A DNA stretch of 29,734 bases from JAADHX01 sp964569385 (GCA_964569385.1 CAZMUM010000052.1:1-29734), one strand, 5' to 3'; numbered from the stretch's first letter, positions 1-7,646 are shown. Translations and numbers: made by a program. Notes: generated from the letters alone by a model not told the origin.

Positions 1-2
1 AC

Positions 3-662
3 GAGCACACAGTCTCGCATCACACACCATCAACCATATACCGTGCAGACCCCAACGTGTGTTTCGGCCACGCAGTGGACCTGTTGAGTGTGACGCCGTG
101 TCAGCAGGTTTCGGTGACTGCTGGAAATACGAGTTTTGTGACGAGTCAGCCGTTTCTTCCGCACCTAGGTGCCGGCGAGCCGCCGCCTTGGGGAATGCTT
201 CGGGTGACCAACAGCACCGACTCAAATCCCTCTTTTAGTGTCAATTCCCAGATCTTGGTTGATGGCGTTATCCGTGACCGGTGGGGGCTTGACTGGATGA
301 AAATCGCTCCCGGGTTGATCACTGTCGAGTACACCGATGTTCAGGGGTTCACCACGCCGCTAGATCAGATTGTATTAATATCTGAAGGTGCTACGTCGTC
401 ACGCAACGGTGTGTTCGGCGAGCGGGGCTGGCTGCGCGTGTATCAACCCACGTCGCCGGTTGGCGGCACGATCTATGTGCGGGATCTAAGCGAACCGAAC
501 AAAGGCTTGATAGCGCGCGATGCGTGGGGGATGTGGACCGATTACCCGCCAGGCAACTATCAGGTCTGCTGGGGCGAGGTAGCAGGCATGACCGAACCGG
601 GCTGTTCCACTGTGGCCGTTGTTGCAGGCCAGACAACGATCGTGACCGGGCTGTATTCGTGA
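3..662 (+). CDS. Secreted or surface beta-repeat protein, C-terminal part (5' truncated)
   Basis: The reading frame is open from the window edge (frame starting at base 3) to the TGA at 660-662, so the true start lies upstream; the GTG at 57 is only the first internal start-like codon. The visible part is made of repeated modules. Numbering from the GTG at 57, residues 46-110 and 124-201 share the order G-x-LRV, then W-G, then PG-x-x-x-V. The segment at residues 2-29 matches the end of the last module (C-x-G, then C, then V-x-V-x-AG-x-T), so at least three modules exist. Such small Cys-bearing beta modules resemble PEGA or prealbumin-like surface domains, but I do not recognise the family. 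A lipoprotein gene follows 73 bases later, and a decayed copy of this gene's 3' end lies at 1478-1562. The surface location is inferred from module type and neighbours. Confidence 0.75.
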   Translation, partial: EHTVSHHTPSTIYRADPNVCFGHAVDLLSVTPCQQVSVTAGNTSFVTSQPFLPHLGAGEPPPWGMLRVTNSTDSNPSFSVNSQILVDGVIRDRWGLDWMKIAPGLITVEYTDVQGFTTPLDQIVLISEGATSSRNGVFGERGWLRVYQPTSPVGGTIYVRDLSEPNKGLIARDAWGMWTDYPPGNYQVCWGEVAGMTEPGCSTVAVVAGQTTIVTGLYS

Positions 663-720
663 ACGCCAACGACCCGACATCGAACTGGTTCTGTGTTAGC
701 ACTGACCCAGTGTGTCGTGT

Positions 721-728
721 AAGGGAGG
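721..728 (+). promoter_or_regulatory. Strong ribosome binding site deciding a TTG start
   Basis: AAGGGAGG lies 7 bases before TTG 736 and supports that start over the upstream GTG at 712, which precedes the site. The homologous position before the second lipoprotein copy is degenerate (ATGGGGG, 1629-1634). Confidence 0.6.
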
Positions 729-735
729 TTCGACA

Positions 736-1458
736 TTGCGGGTGATGTTGGTCGCTTCGGTTGTGGTTCTGATTGCGGCGTCGTGTTCGACTTCTAGCTC
801 GAATGAGTCGGTGCCGTCTACGATTGTGCCTGTGGCGACGCTGGCGCCCACAACTACGGCTGATCCGCTGGTCCCGGCCGCAGATCAGATCTCGGTTTCG
901 CCTGTGTTCGGCGGGATGCTGGACGGTCTCCGAGTCCGCGGGGCGCTGAACATCGTCAACAGCACTGAATCGTATATCGCTGCTTCCTCACTCAAGGTGG
1001 AGCATGTCCAGAACGGAACCGTGAACAACTTGTCGGTCTTCGCTGAGAGTGGTTCGCCACCTATGTTCTTGGCTCCTGGCAACAACTGGTTTATGTTCGC
1101 GGCCTTCCCCATGCTTGACGCGTTTCGGCTTCGACCGCCGGTAGCTGAGTACGCTGAGCCGCCTGGGTCGTTCGAAGTCACATTGGACAGTGTCTCGGCG
1201 GGTGGTGGCGAGGTTTCTGGCAGTGTTGAGTCGAGGTGGCCCGNNNNNNNNNNNNNNNNNNNNNNNNNNNNNNNNNNNNNNNNNNNNNNNNNNNNNNNNN
1301 NNNNNNNNNNNNNNNNNNNNNNNNNNNNNNNNNNNNNNNNNNNAAAGTCCTTTGTTATCGAAACCTCGGTTGCTATCGACGAATCATGGACCCACATCAC
1401 GTTCGGGGTCGAACGAGATGTGTCTTATGAGGAAGCCCAGAGTTCTGTCGACGAATGA
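736..1458 (+). CDS. Lipoprotein of unknown function, tandem copy A (contains assembly gap)
   Basis: The product has a short lipoprotein signal: one Arg, about 13 hydrophobic residues, then AASC with Cys17 when counted from TTG 736. A Ser/Thr/Pro-rich linker and an all-beta domain of about 180 residues follow. The start is chosen because of the AAGGGAGG site 7 bases upstream and because the same TTG is kept in copy B. The frame is open across 100 Ns (1244-1343). Both flanks of the gap match copy B (1642-2367), where the corresponding stretch is 103 bases, so either length keeps the frame. Signal peptide, linker and C-terminal half are almost identical to copy B, while the middle (around residues 70-125) differs. 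It is likely an exported, membrane-anchored protein working with the upstream repeat protein. The family is not recognised. Confidence 0.75.
   Translation: MRVMLVASVVVLIAASCSTSSSNESVPSTIVPVATLAPTTTADPLVPAADQISVSPVFGGMLDGLRVRGALNIVNSTESYIAASSLKVEHVQNGTVNNLSVFAESGSPPMFLAPGNNWFMFAAFPMLDAFRLRPPVAEYAEPPGSFEVTLDSVSAGGGEVSGSVESRWPXXXXXXXXXXXXXXXXXXXXXXXXXXXXXXXXXXKSFVIETSVAIDESWTHITFGVERDVSYEEAQSSVDE
1244..1343. other. Assembly gap, exactly 100 N
   Basis: One hundred consecutive undetermined bases. Exactly 100 is the customary placeholder for a gap of unknown size. Its position inside a sequence repeated at 2150-2252 suggests that the assembler broke on the duplication. Confidence 0.98.
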
Positions 1459-1477
1459 ACACCTAACCCTCGTCGGC

Positions 1478-1562
1478 TCCCTGTTTTAGTGTCAATTCCC
1501 AGATCTGGGACTGTGGCCGTTGTTGCTGGTCAGACAACGATCGTGACCGGGCTGTATTCGTG
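1478..1562 (+). pseudogene. Decayed remnant of the upstream secreted repeat-protein gene
   Basis: Bases 1478-1506 match 227-255, and bases 1510-1562 match 609-662, of the first gene. The roughly 350 bases between these segments are missing. The two pieces are joined out of frame: the left piece read in the parental frame does not continue into the VAVVAGQTTIVTGLYS ending. No start codon or full module remains. It marks the left edge of the duplicated block. Confidence 0.8.
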
Positions 1563-1641
1563 AGAGTCCGACCGAATCTTGGGTTGGCGCGTGTGTTAGA
1601 ACCAGTCCATGCGTCGTGCAGTGTGTAATGGGGGTTTGACA

Positions 1642-2367
1642 TTGAGGGTGATGTTGGTCGCTTCGGTTGTGGTTCTGGTTGCTGCGTCGTGTTCGACTTC
1701 TAGCTCGAATGAGTCGGTGCCGCCTGTTACGGTGCCGGTGGTGACGCTGGCGCCTACAACTGCGGCTGATCCGCTGGTCCCGGCCGCAGATCAGATCTCG
1801 GTTTCGCCTGTGCTCGGTGGGATGGTGGATGGTCTCCGATTTTGGGGGGCGATGAACATCGTCAACAGCAGCGAATCGTATATTGCTGTTTCCTCGCTCG
1901 TAGTGGAGTACGTCCAGGGCGGAACCTTCAATGACTTATGGAGTACCGCATTGAGCGGCACTCCTGTGTTCTTGGCTCCTGGCGACAATTGGTTTGCGGT
2001 TAGGAGTGGGCCGACACCGATTGAGGGTTATCGGCTTCGACCGCCGGTAGCTGAGTACGCTGAGCCGCCTGGGTCGTTCGAAGTGACGTTGGAGAGTGTC
2101 TCGGCGGGTGGTGGCGAGGTTTCTGGCAGTGTTGAGTCGAGGTGGCCCGTCGACGTTACTGGGGTGTCGGTGGGCGTTGTTTGGTTCGATTCGTCTGCGA
2201 AACCGGTGTTTGGTCTTGGCACGATCGTGCTGGACCTCGAGCCAGGACAAACAAAGTCCTTTGTTATCGAAACCTCGGTTGCTATCGACGAATCATGGAC
2301 CCACATCGCCTACGGGGTCGAACAACGGGTGTCGTATGAGGAACCCCAGAGTTCTGTCGACGAATGA
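1642..2367 (+). CDS. Lipoprotein of unknown function, tandem copy B
   Basis: This is the intact paralogue of the gene at 736-1458, about 241 residues. From TTG 1642 it has a hydrophobic signal ending in VAASC (Cys17), a Ser/Thr/Pro-rich linker and a beta-rich domain. The open frame extends to 1609, but the paralogue's ribosome site and the position of the signal peptide favour 1642; ATG 1651 is possible. The site upstream (ATGGGGG) is weaker than in copy A. The central part (roughly residues 70-125) is much more divergent from copy A than either flank, a mosaic that could reflect gene conversion of the ends or diversification of an exposed loop. Function unknown; membrane anchoring on the outer face is inferred from the lipobox. 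Confidence 0.78.
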   Translation: MRVMLVASVVVLVAASCSTSSSNESVPPVTVPVVTLAPTTAADPLVPAADQISVSPVLGGMVDGLRFWGAMNIVNSSESYIAVSSLVVEYVQGGTFNDLWSTALSGTPVFLAPGDNWFAVRSGPTPIEGYRLRPPVAEYAEPPGSFEVTLESVSAGGGEVSGSVESRWPVDVTGVSVGVVWFDSSAKPVFGLGTIVLDLEPGQTKSFVIETSVAIDESWTHIAYGVEQRVSYEEPQSSVDE

Positions 2368-2496
2368 ACACCTAACCCTCGTCGGTGCGCCACTTGAAGC
2401 CAGCGCCCGCTGTGTCGGCCAGGTGGTGCCGGCGACGGCCTCGACGGTGCTAGTACAGAACGCGCGGCGAGCCCAACCAGTTCGTCAACCACTGAG

Positions 2497-2709
2497 TTGG
2501 CGGTGATCGATCAGCCGCCGTCACTGCCCACGTCGATTCGAGCAGTTCGTTTCCTTAGCGCTCCCCGCTCCCGGACCGCAATCGTAGATCTGAGGGCCAC
2601 AAATGCTCGAAGAACCAGCGCCAAATGCGACGTCTCGTTAACCGACGACGACGGCGCCGTCTTCGCTGAACTACTCGGCATCGAAACCCATCTTCTCCCC
2701 AAACCCTGA
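2497..2709 (+). pseudogene. Possible relic of a polyketide/fatty-acid synthase dehydratase (hot-dog) domain
   Basis: About 60 residues starting LPTSIRAVRFL and ending AELLGIETHLLP resemble the last strands of type I synthase dehydratase domains, where a D-x-DG-x-V-x-EL-x-G-x-E pattern before the domain end is typical. Nothing upstream in any frame continues such a domain: the same frame has stops at about 2374, 2452 and 2494, and the next upstream gene is unrelated. The TTG at 2497 would give a 70-residue protein, too short for the fold, so a leftover 3' end is the best reading. The family call rests on pattern memory only. Alternatively this is a small unrelated protein. Confidence 0.35.
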
Positions 2710-2735
2710 GAGCGTTCCGCGGCACGCTCTCAGGG
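2704..2735 (+). terminator. Perfect 12-bp stem-loop, likely terminator
   Basis: CCCTGAGAGCGT (2704-2715) pairs without mismatch with ACGCTCTCAGGG (2724-2735) around an 8-base loop. The stop codon of the relic reading frame (2707-2709) lies inside the left arm. No T-tract follows, so it may act as a factor-assisted or I-shaped terminator. Confidence 0.65.
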
Positions 2736-2777
2736 TGTCTCAGGTACGGTCGTTGATGTGGCGAACCGGGGGAAGCG

Positions 2778-4103
2778 ATGAATCGAGTCTGGTGGAGTCT
2801 GATTCTGGGGCTCACGATGTTGCTGGCTGCTTGCGGGGGCGATGTCCCCAACGACGCAACGAGTTCAGACGCGGCCGCCGCCAACGCATCGGACACCACC
2901 CAACTGGCGGCGACTACCGCGGCGGTGCCCCAGACGACCACCTCTGTTGTGACAACGGTTCCTGCTACGACCGACCCGCCAATCACAACAACCACCGAGG
3001 CACCCCTTGAGGTCGCTTTCGAGCCTGGCGCCGATCGGTGGCGGGTCGCAACTGCTGTGCAAATGTTCTTCGAAGCAAGTTCGGTCGGTGAATGGAGGAT
3101 CGCGGCGAGTGTCTACGGTGAGGACACCACTGCAGATGTCGTTCGCGCGATCTGTAACGCTGGGTGTCGCGCAGATGTCAAGGTGGTGGAGGTCTTCTCG
3201 TATGGTCCGCCGCCACCGTGGCCGATGCAACCTACTGAGCTCAGCGTCGAGGTCGAGACATCAGCGGGGTCTGGCTTCGTCGAGGTGAGGCGCGCTGGCA
3301 ATGACCGTTGGGTCATCACCGATGAGCTGCCCAAGGTTGTACTTGGCCAAGGATCTACGTCGCAGCTCGTGCAATTAGCAGAGTTAGTAAGTCCTTCGTC
3401 CATTGTGGCCGTGTGGCCAAGTTCGGTGCAGCGAGTTGAAGTCGGCGGACAGGATTGGGTGGCCACCGATGGATCGACTCGCTTCGGATTCTTGACCGAT
3501 GAGTGGATCGCCACCGGGTCGGACTTCTTGTCGACGGCCGACCTCAGTGTCAGCTGCACCGATCCTCAGGGCGACCTAAGTGCCGAAGAACTCCTACGTT
3601 TCGACGGAAGGCTGGTGGGTCGATTCGCTGAGGCTGGCGAGTCGTCTGGTAACTCCGTCGACATCGACTGTGAGACTGGGCAAGTGATAGACGATGTCGA
3701 CTTGGCACTTCTTGATCCCTTCGAGTCTGTCGAACAAGCACGAAACGGGATTGTCGTACGCGACCGGCACTACTTCGAAGGGGATCGGACCATCGAGAGG
3801 GCTGACGGATCTCCGATCACCGAAGACCTCATCTCCGGCGGCTGGCGACTCTCGCCCGACGGTCTCACAGTTGGCTACGTCGGAGCATGCAGCGGCGAAG
3901 TCTGCTCCCTGGTTATACGGCGTGTTGCCGATGGCGCTGAGCTGGGGCGTTGGGACTTCCCATATCACGTTGGTATCAGCGGGTATGACGGTCGGTGGGC
4001 CCTGATCTCGGACCGAGGCTCCATCTCACTGGTCGACGTGAGCGACGCGACAGTGCAAACATTCTCAGTCAGCGCCGACGTACGACTCGTCGCCACCAGA
4101 TAG
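2778..4103 (+). CDS. Large lipoprotein with Thr-rich linker and beta-propeller-like C-terminus
   Basis: The product has 441 residues. The start ATG has GGGGGAAG a few bases upstream. Residues 1-20 form a signal with a canonical lipobox, LLAAC (Cys20). Residues about 25-76 are a low-complexity Ala/Thr linker rich in TTT runs. Residues 80-170 look like a small alpha+beta domain with paired Cys (AICNAGC). The remainder is beta-rich with phrases such as WRLSPDGLTVGYVG and GRWALISDRGSISLVD, which recall blades of TolB or WD-like propellers. It should be anchored outside the membrane with the globular part on a flexible stalk. It stands alone between two terminator-like hairpins. It shares only architecture, not sequence, with the tandem lipoproteins upstream. 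Specific function not recognised. Confidence 0.82.
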   Translation: MNRVWWSLILGLTMLLAACGGDVPNDATSSDAAAANASDTTQLAATTAAVPQTTTSVVTTVPATTDPPITTTTEAPLEVAFEPGADRWRVATAVQMFFEASSVGEWRIAASVYGEDTTADVVRAICNAGCRADVKVVEVFSYGPPPPWPMQPTELSVEVETSAGSGFVEVRRAGNDRWVITDELPKVVLGQGSTSQLVQLAELVSPSSIVAVWPSSVQRVEVGGQDWVATDGSTRFGFLTDEWIATGSDFLSTADLSVSCTDPQGDLSAEELLRFDGRLVGRFAEAGESSGNSVDIDCETGQVIDDVDLALLDPFESVEQARNGIVVRDRHYFEGDRTIERADGSPITEDLISGGWRLSPDGLTVGYVGACSGEVCSLVIRRVADGAELGRWDFPYHVGISGYDGRWALISDRGSISLVDVSDATVQTFSVSADVRLVATR

Positions 4104-4108
4104 CAACG

Positions 4109-4133
4109 CCGCGCCCCGCTTTTGGTGCGGTTT
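4109..4133 (+). terminator. Stem-loop with T-rich tail after the lipoprotein gene
   Basis: CCGCGCC (4109-4115) pairs with GGTGCGG (4124-4130), with one G-T wobble, around an 8-base loop and is followed by TTT. It begins 5 bases after the lipoprotein stop codon. Confidence 0.5.
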
Positions 4134-4179
4134 GTGCACCGTGGCGGTGGGTGATTCGGTCCGAAAGGCTAGGGTCGGA

Positions 4180-4185
4180 CATACT
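4180..4185 (+). promoter_or_regulatory. Probable -10 box of a leaderless transcript (CATACT)
   Basis: CATACT occupies -12 to -7 relative to ATG 4192 and keeps the two most conserved positions (A at -11, T at -7). No ribosome site is visible before this ATG. The same placement recurs before four other genes in the window. Confidence 0.45.
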
Positions 4186-4191
4186 TGGTCG

Positions 4192-5133
4192 ATGGTGTCT
4201 GTTGGAATTGTGCTTGGAGCTGGGGGAGTGGTGGGCGCGGCCTATCACGCTGGCGTTCTTACTGCGCTCGCCGAAGCCGGATTCGACGGGGCCGATGCCG
4301 AGGTCATCGTCGGTACGTCGGCTGGATCGGGAGTTGGAGCCCTCATCAGGGCCGGGTTTCCGACAATCGATCTCGCTAACCGAAACCTTGGCAAACCCAT
4401 ATCGGCCAAGGCCGCGGCCATCGTCGAGCGAACCGGCGGTCCACCAACGTTCGACCTCACTCCACCGACGTCCCGAATCCCGATGCCTGCTTCGCCGAGC
4501 TTGCTCTACAAGGCCGCCACGAGGCCCGGTGTCGCGCTTGCCGGTTTGCTTCCGAGCGGATCGATTTCGACCGATGCCATACGCGACCGAATCGACGCTG
4601 TATACCAAGGCCAACGCTGGCCAAAAAAGATGCTGTGGATATGTGCTGTCGACCTCGACAGCGGCAAACGCGTTGTGTTCGGTCGCGACGGCATCGACGT
4701 ACCGGTCGGTGTTGCGGTACAGGCTTCGTCGGCGATTCCGGCGTTCTTCAAACCGGTGACCCACGACGGAAGGCGCTATGTAGACGGTGGCGTGCACTCG
4801 CCGACCAACGCAGATCTACTGGCCGGTGCTGGGTTCGACGTTGTGGTCGTGATCTCGCCAATGTCGGCGACAAACTCCGCTAACCGCACTTCGTTTCCGA
4901 GCATTAGACCGATGTTCGCTCGCCGCCTTGGCAGCGAGGTTCGCCAACTGAGGGCCTCAGGCACCGAAGCTCTCACGTTCCAGCCAACTCCAGCCGAGGT
5001 TGGCGTCATGGGCCGCAACGCCATGGACGAATCGCGCCGAGCCCCAACGACGGAGCTGGCCCTTGATTCGGCACGAACTCGACTATCAAGTTCAGCCGTA
5101 GCCGAGCGCCTTGCTCTGTTGCGCACCGCCTAG
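4192..5133 (+). CDS. Patatin-like phospholipase
   Basis: The product has 313 residues from ATG 4192. It shows the complete patatin signature: glycine-rich oxyanion loop LGAGGVVGAAYHAG near residues 8-21, nucleophile elbow GTSAG with Ser43, and the second catalytic residue in VDGGVHSP with Asp198. Patatins hydrolyse acyl esters of phospholipids or neutral lipids through this Ser-Asp dyad. There is no signal peptide or membrane segment, so it should act in the cytosol or at the inner face of the membrane. The frame is open 20 codons further upstream to 4132, but homologues start just before the glycine loop and a CATACT box sits at -12 to -7 of ATG 4192. The acyl-CoA dehydrogenase gene follows after 40 bases, consistent with released fatty acids being fed to oxidation. 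Confidence 0.92.
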   Translation: MVSVGIVLGAGGVVGAAYHAGVLTALAEAGFDGADAEVIVGTSAGSGVGALIRAGFPTIDLANRNLGKPISAKAAAIVERTGGPPTFDLTPPTSRIPMPASPSLLYKAATRPGVALAGLLPSGSISTDAIRDRIDAVYQGQRWPKKMLWICAVDLDSGKRVVFGRDGIDVPVGVAVQASSAIPAFFKPVTHDGRRYVDGGVHSPTNADLLAGAGFDVVVVISPMSATNSANRTSFPSIRPMFARRLGSEVRQLRASGTEALTFQPTPAEVGVMGRNAMDESRRAPTTELALDSARTRLSSSAVAERLALLRTA

Positions 5134-5173
5134 ACCAACCAGCTAGACCGCACCACAACTAAGGACAACACAA

Positions 5174-6454
5174 ATGGCTTGGGATTTCTCAACCGACCCA
5201 GAGTTTCAGGAAAAACTAGATTGGGTAGACGAATTCTGCCGTGAACAGGTCGAACCTCTTGGCCATGTCTTTCCTTATGCGGTCAGGTCGAAGGAGCCAA
5301 AGATCCAGGCGCTCGTCAGGGACCTCCAAGACCAAGTAAAAGCGAAGGGCCTTTGGGCCATCTTCTTAGACGAAGACTTGGGTGGCCCTGGTTACGGACA
5401 GCTGAAACTCGGCCTTCTCAACGAAATTCTGGGTCGCTACCCGTCGGCTCCGCAGATGTTCGGAGCCGGTGCTCCCGACACCGGCAATATGGAAATGTTG
5501 GCGGCCTATGGCACCGACGTGCAGAAGGAGCGTTGGCTCGAGCCGATGCTCAACCAGGAACTGTGGTCGGCCTATTCGATGACCGAACCCCAAGGCGGGT
5601 CTGACCCGAATCTGTTCGTAACTCACGCAATGCGTGACGGCGACGAGTGGGTCATCAACGGCGAGAAGTGGTTCACAAGCGCTGGGCGCGTCGCCGACAT
5701 CTTGTTCGTGATGTGTACCAATGGCATGTTTGTTGTGCCTCGTCGAACGGCCGGTGTCGAGATTCAGCCTGAGCCGAGAAACCACAACCACATCATCTAC
5801 AACGACGTCCGAATCCCTCTCGATCATCTGCTTGGTCCTGAGGATGGAGCCAAGATTCTGGCCCAACGCCGACTTGGCGGCGGCCGGATTCATCACGCGA
5901 TGCGCACCATCGCGCAGTGTAAGTTGGCTTTCGACATGATGTGCGAGCGGGCGCTAAGTCGTGAGTCGCACGGCGCCATCATTTCTCAACACCAAATGGT
6001 GCAGGAGAAGATTGCCGATTCCTACGCCCAGATTCAGATGTTGCGGCTCTTTGTGCTCGAAACAGCATGGAAGATCGATCAGACCAGCACCCAGGAAGCC
6101 AGAACCGATATCTCCGCGGTCAAGTTCTCGATGGCCAAAGTGTTGCGAGAAGTGTCGTTTAACGCTCTCCATATCATGGGCTCGCTTGGCACCACCAACC
6201 TGACTCCGCTGCAAGACATGTACGCGACCGCTCCGACAATGGGCCTAGCCGACGGCGTAGACGAGGTTCACAAGGCCACGGTCGCTCGGCGGGTGCTCAA
6301 GGGCTATCGGCCCCATGAGGGCTTCTGGCCGACCGAGTACTACCCAGCGAAACGGGCGGCAGCGCGGGCCAAATTCGAGCCCCTCTTTCAGAAAGATCCA
6401 GAGCTGCGTGACATGGCCGATCGATACGCCGAGTACCTCGCCGGCCGCCGTTAG
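5174..6454 (+). CDS. Acyl-CoA dehydrogenase, ACAD10/ACAD11-like
   Basis: The product has 426 residues, full length for the family. The flavin/substrate segment is YSMTEPQGGSDPN (134-146), followed by WVINGEKWFTSAG (159-171), RIHHAMR (238-244) and GVDEVH (361-366). The RIHHAMRTI stretch and the long C-terminal tail are typical of the ACAD10/11 branch rather than short-chain dehydrogenases. Enzymes of this branch act on 4-hydroxyacyl-CoAs after phosphorylation by an aminoglycoside-phosphotransferase-fold kinase, as with the bacterial LvaA/LvaC levulinate pathway. Here a kinase of that fold is the next gene (6538-7629), which supports such a role over plain fatty-acid oxidation. The start ATG has AAGGA 8 bases upstream. 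FAD-dependent, presumably cytosolic. Actual chain length and substrate cannot be read from sequence. Confidence 0.93.
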   Translation: MAWDFSTDPEFQEKLDWVDEFCREQVEPLGHVFPYAVRSKEPKIQALVRDLQDQVKAKGLWAIFLDEDLGGPGYGQLKLGLLNEILGRYPSAPQMFGAGAPDTGNMEMLAAYGTDVQKERWLEPMLNQELWSAYSMTEPQGGSDPNLFVTHAMRDGDEWVINGEKWFTSAGRVADILFVMCTNGMFVVPRRTAGVEIQPEPRNHNHIIYNDVRIPLDHLLGPEDGAKILAQRRLGGGRIHHAMRTIAQCKLAFDMMCERALSRESHGAIISQHQMVQEKIADSYAQIQMLRLFVLETAWKIDQTSTQEARTDISAVKFSMAKVLREVSFNALHIMGSLGTTNLTPLQDMYATAPTMGLADGVDEVHKATVARRVLKGYRPHEGFWPTEYYPAKRAAARAKFEPLFQKDPELRDMADRYAEYLAGRR

Positions 6455-6537
6455 CACGATCGGGTTGGGCCGCTCGGGATAGGACAGGTGCAGTCATGCG
6501 CTACGGTCTGTAGTCGATTCGCTACAGGGGGCCATAA

Positions 6538-7629
6538 ATGACACTTGCACCGATAGAACTGATCCGCCGCGGCGACGACGTCACGAGCGATTGGCTCACT
6601 GGGGTGTTTCGGGCCTGCGGTGAGTTGACCGCTGGGCAGAGCGTCGTCAGCCACGAAATCGCTTCACTTGGCGATGAGGCCGGACTTCTGGGCGAAGTGT
6701 TTAGAGTCTCTTCAACGTTTTCCGAGGGAGCCAACGGCCCGGCCTCGGTGGTTATCAAGTTTCCGACCGACGACCCCCAACAACGCGGCATTGCCGATGG
6801 GCTAAGCCTGTACAAACGTGAGATCGTTTTCTACAACGAACACACCGAAGGGCTTCCGTTTGGAGTTCCGAAGGTGTACGGGGCTGTTCAGGACAGCGAG
6901 TCCACTGATTTCGTGTTGGTCATGGAAGACATTGGGCACCTCGAACAGATCGATCAAGTAGTTGGAGCAACCCTCGACCAGGCCAAGACGTGTATCGAAC
7001 AGATCGCCCAGTTCCATGCGCAGTGGTGGGGCCACGCCGACCTCGAGGCTCTTGGCGAGACGTTCATACCGCTGTCGGCTCCGTTGTACCTCGCTGTTCT
7101 GCCAGGCATCTTCGAGGGCGGCTGGCCAAACTGCAAACTTCACCAGGCCGAGAACCTGACAGCAGAGGTCACCGGTTTCGGCGATGCTTATGCCCAGAAG
7201 CTTCCAGTCATGTTGGCGCAACTGGCCGAGCATCCAACCCTGATGCATGGCGACTTTCGCGGCGACAATCTAATGTTCGACGCCGACGGCGCTCTGACTG
7301 TCATCGATTTCCAGATCACGGGTGTGGCCAACGGGATGTACGACATCGGCTACTTCATGTGTCAGTCGATCGACTCCGAGGTTCGTCAAGGGAACGACGA
7401 AGCCCTCGTCCAGCTCTATGTCGACACCCTTGCTTCTCTTGGTGTGGAGTTTGCCTTCGACGACGCTATGCGTCTGTACCGCGTCGCCCTGGCGTTCTGC
7501 CTGATCTATGCGGTCGCGTCATTTGCCGCGTGGGATGCCTTTGATGGACGTCAGCACGAGCTCATGACAAAGATGCTGAGCCGAACGGTGGCCGCCTTGG
7601 CTGACAACGACGCGTTGAGCCTCGTTTAG
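6538..7629 (+). CDS. APH-fold phosphotransferase, putative 4-hydroxyacyl-CoA kinase partner of the dehydrogenase
   Basis: The product has 363 residues. The catalytic loop HGDFRGDN (His237, Asp239, Asn244) and the metal-binding VIDFQ (Asp257) identify the aminoglycoside phosphotransferase/choline kinase fold, in the ecdysteroid-kinase-like branch. It is unlikely to be an antibiotic resistance gene. It directly follows an ACAD10/11-type dehydrogenase, and in animals these two domains are fused in ACAD10 and ACAD11. The family role would be ATP-dependent phosphorylation of the 4-hydroxyl of a 4-hydroxyacyl-CoA, giving a leaving group for conversion to a regular beta-oxidation intermediate. The ATG is preceded by AGGGGG with 6-base spacing. 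The 83-base gap to the dehydrogenase holds no clear terminator, so co-transcription is likely. The substrate is inferred from context. Confidence 0.85.
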   Translation: MTLAPIELIRRGDDVTSDWLTGVFRACGELTAGQSVVSHEIASLGDEAGLLGEVFRVSSTFSEGANGPASVVIKFPTDDPQQRGIADGLSLYKREIVFYNEHTEGLPFGVPKVYGAVQDSESTDFVLVMEDIGHLEQIDQVVGATLDQAKTCIEQIAQFHAQWWGHADLEALGETFIPLSAPLYLAVLPGIFEGGWPNCKLHQAENLTAEVTGFGDAYAQKLPVMLAQLAEHPTLMHGDFRGDNLMFDADGALTVIDFQITGVANGMYDIGYFMCQSIDSEVRQGNDEALVQLYVDTLASLGVEFAFDDAMRLYRVALAFCLIYAVASFAAWDAFDGRQHELMTKMLSRTVAALADNDALSLV

Positions 7630-7646
7630 TAGCCGCAGCTGGTTGC

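Larger units (their letters stand above)
609..2385 (+). repeat. Tandem duplication of a gene block (two units)
   Basis: Unit A spans about 609-1476 and unit B about 1510-2385. Both begin in the last 54 bases of the secreted repeat protein (ACTGTGGCCGTT through GGGCTGTATTCGTGA), run through a lipoprotein gene, and end with the same sequence just after the stop (AACACCTAACCCTCGTCGG). Immediately before unit B a short patch (1478-1506) matches 227-255 of the repeat-protein gene, so the original duplication reached further upstream and then suffered an internal deletion of about 350 bases. Confidence 0.85.

Noticed and set aside
4069..4797. Long minus-strand open frame (242 codons) opposite the patatin gene
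   Set aside because: Its translation is Arg/Ser-rich without domains and lies wholly against well-supported patatin motifs; it is an antisense shadow of GC-rich coding DNA.
6538..7629. Aminoglycoside resistance gene
   Set aside because: The fold matches, but the neighbour is an ACAD10/11-type dehydrogenase and the sequence follows the acyl-CoA/ecdysteroid-kinase-like branch; no resistance context is present.
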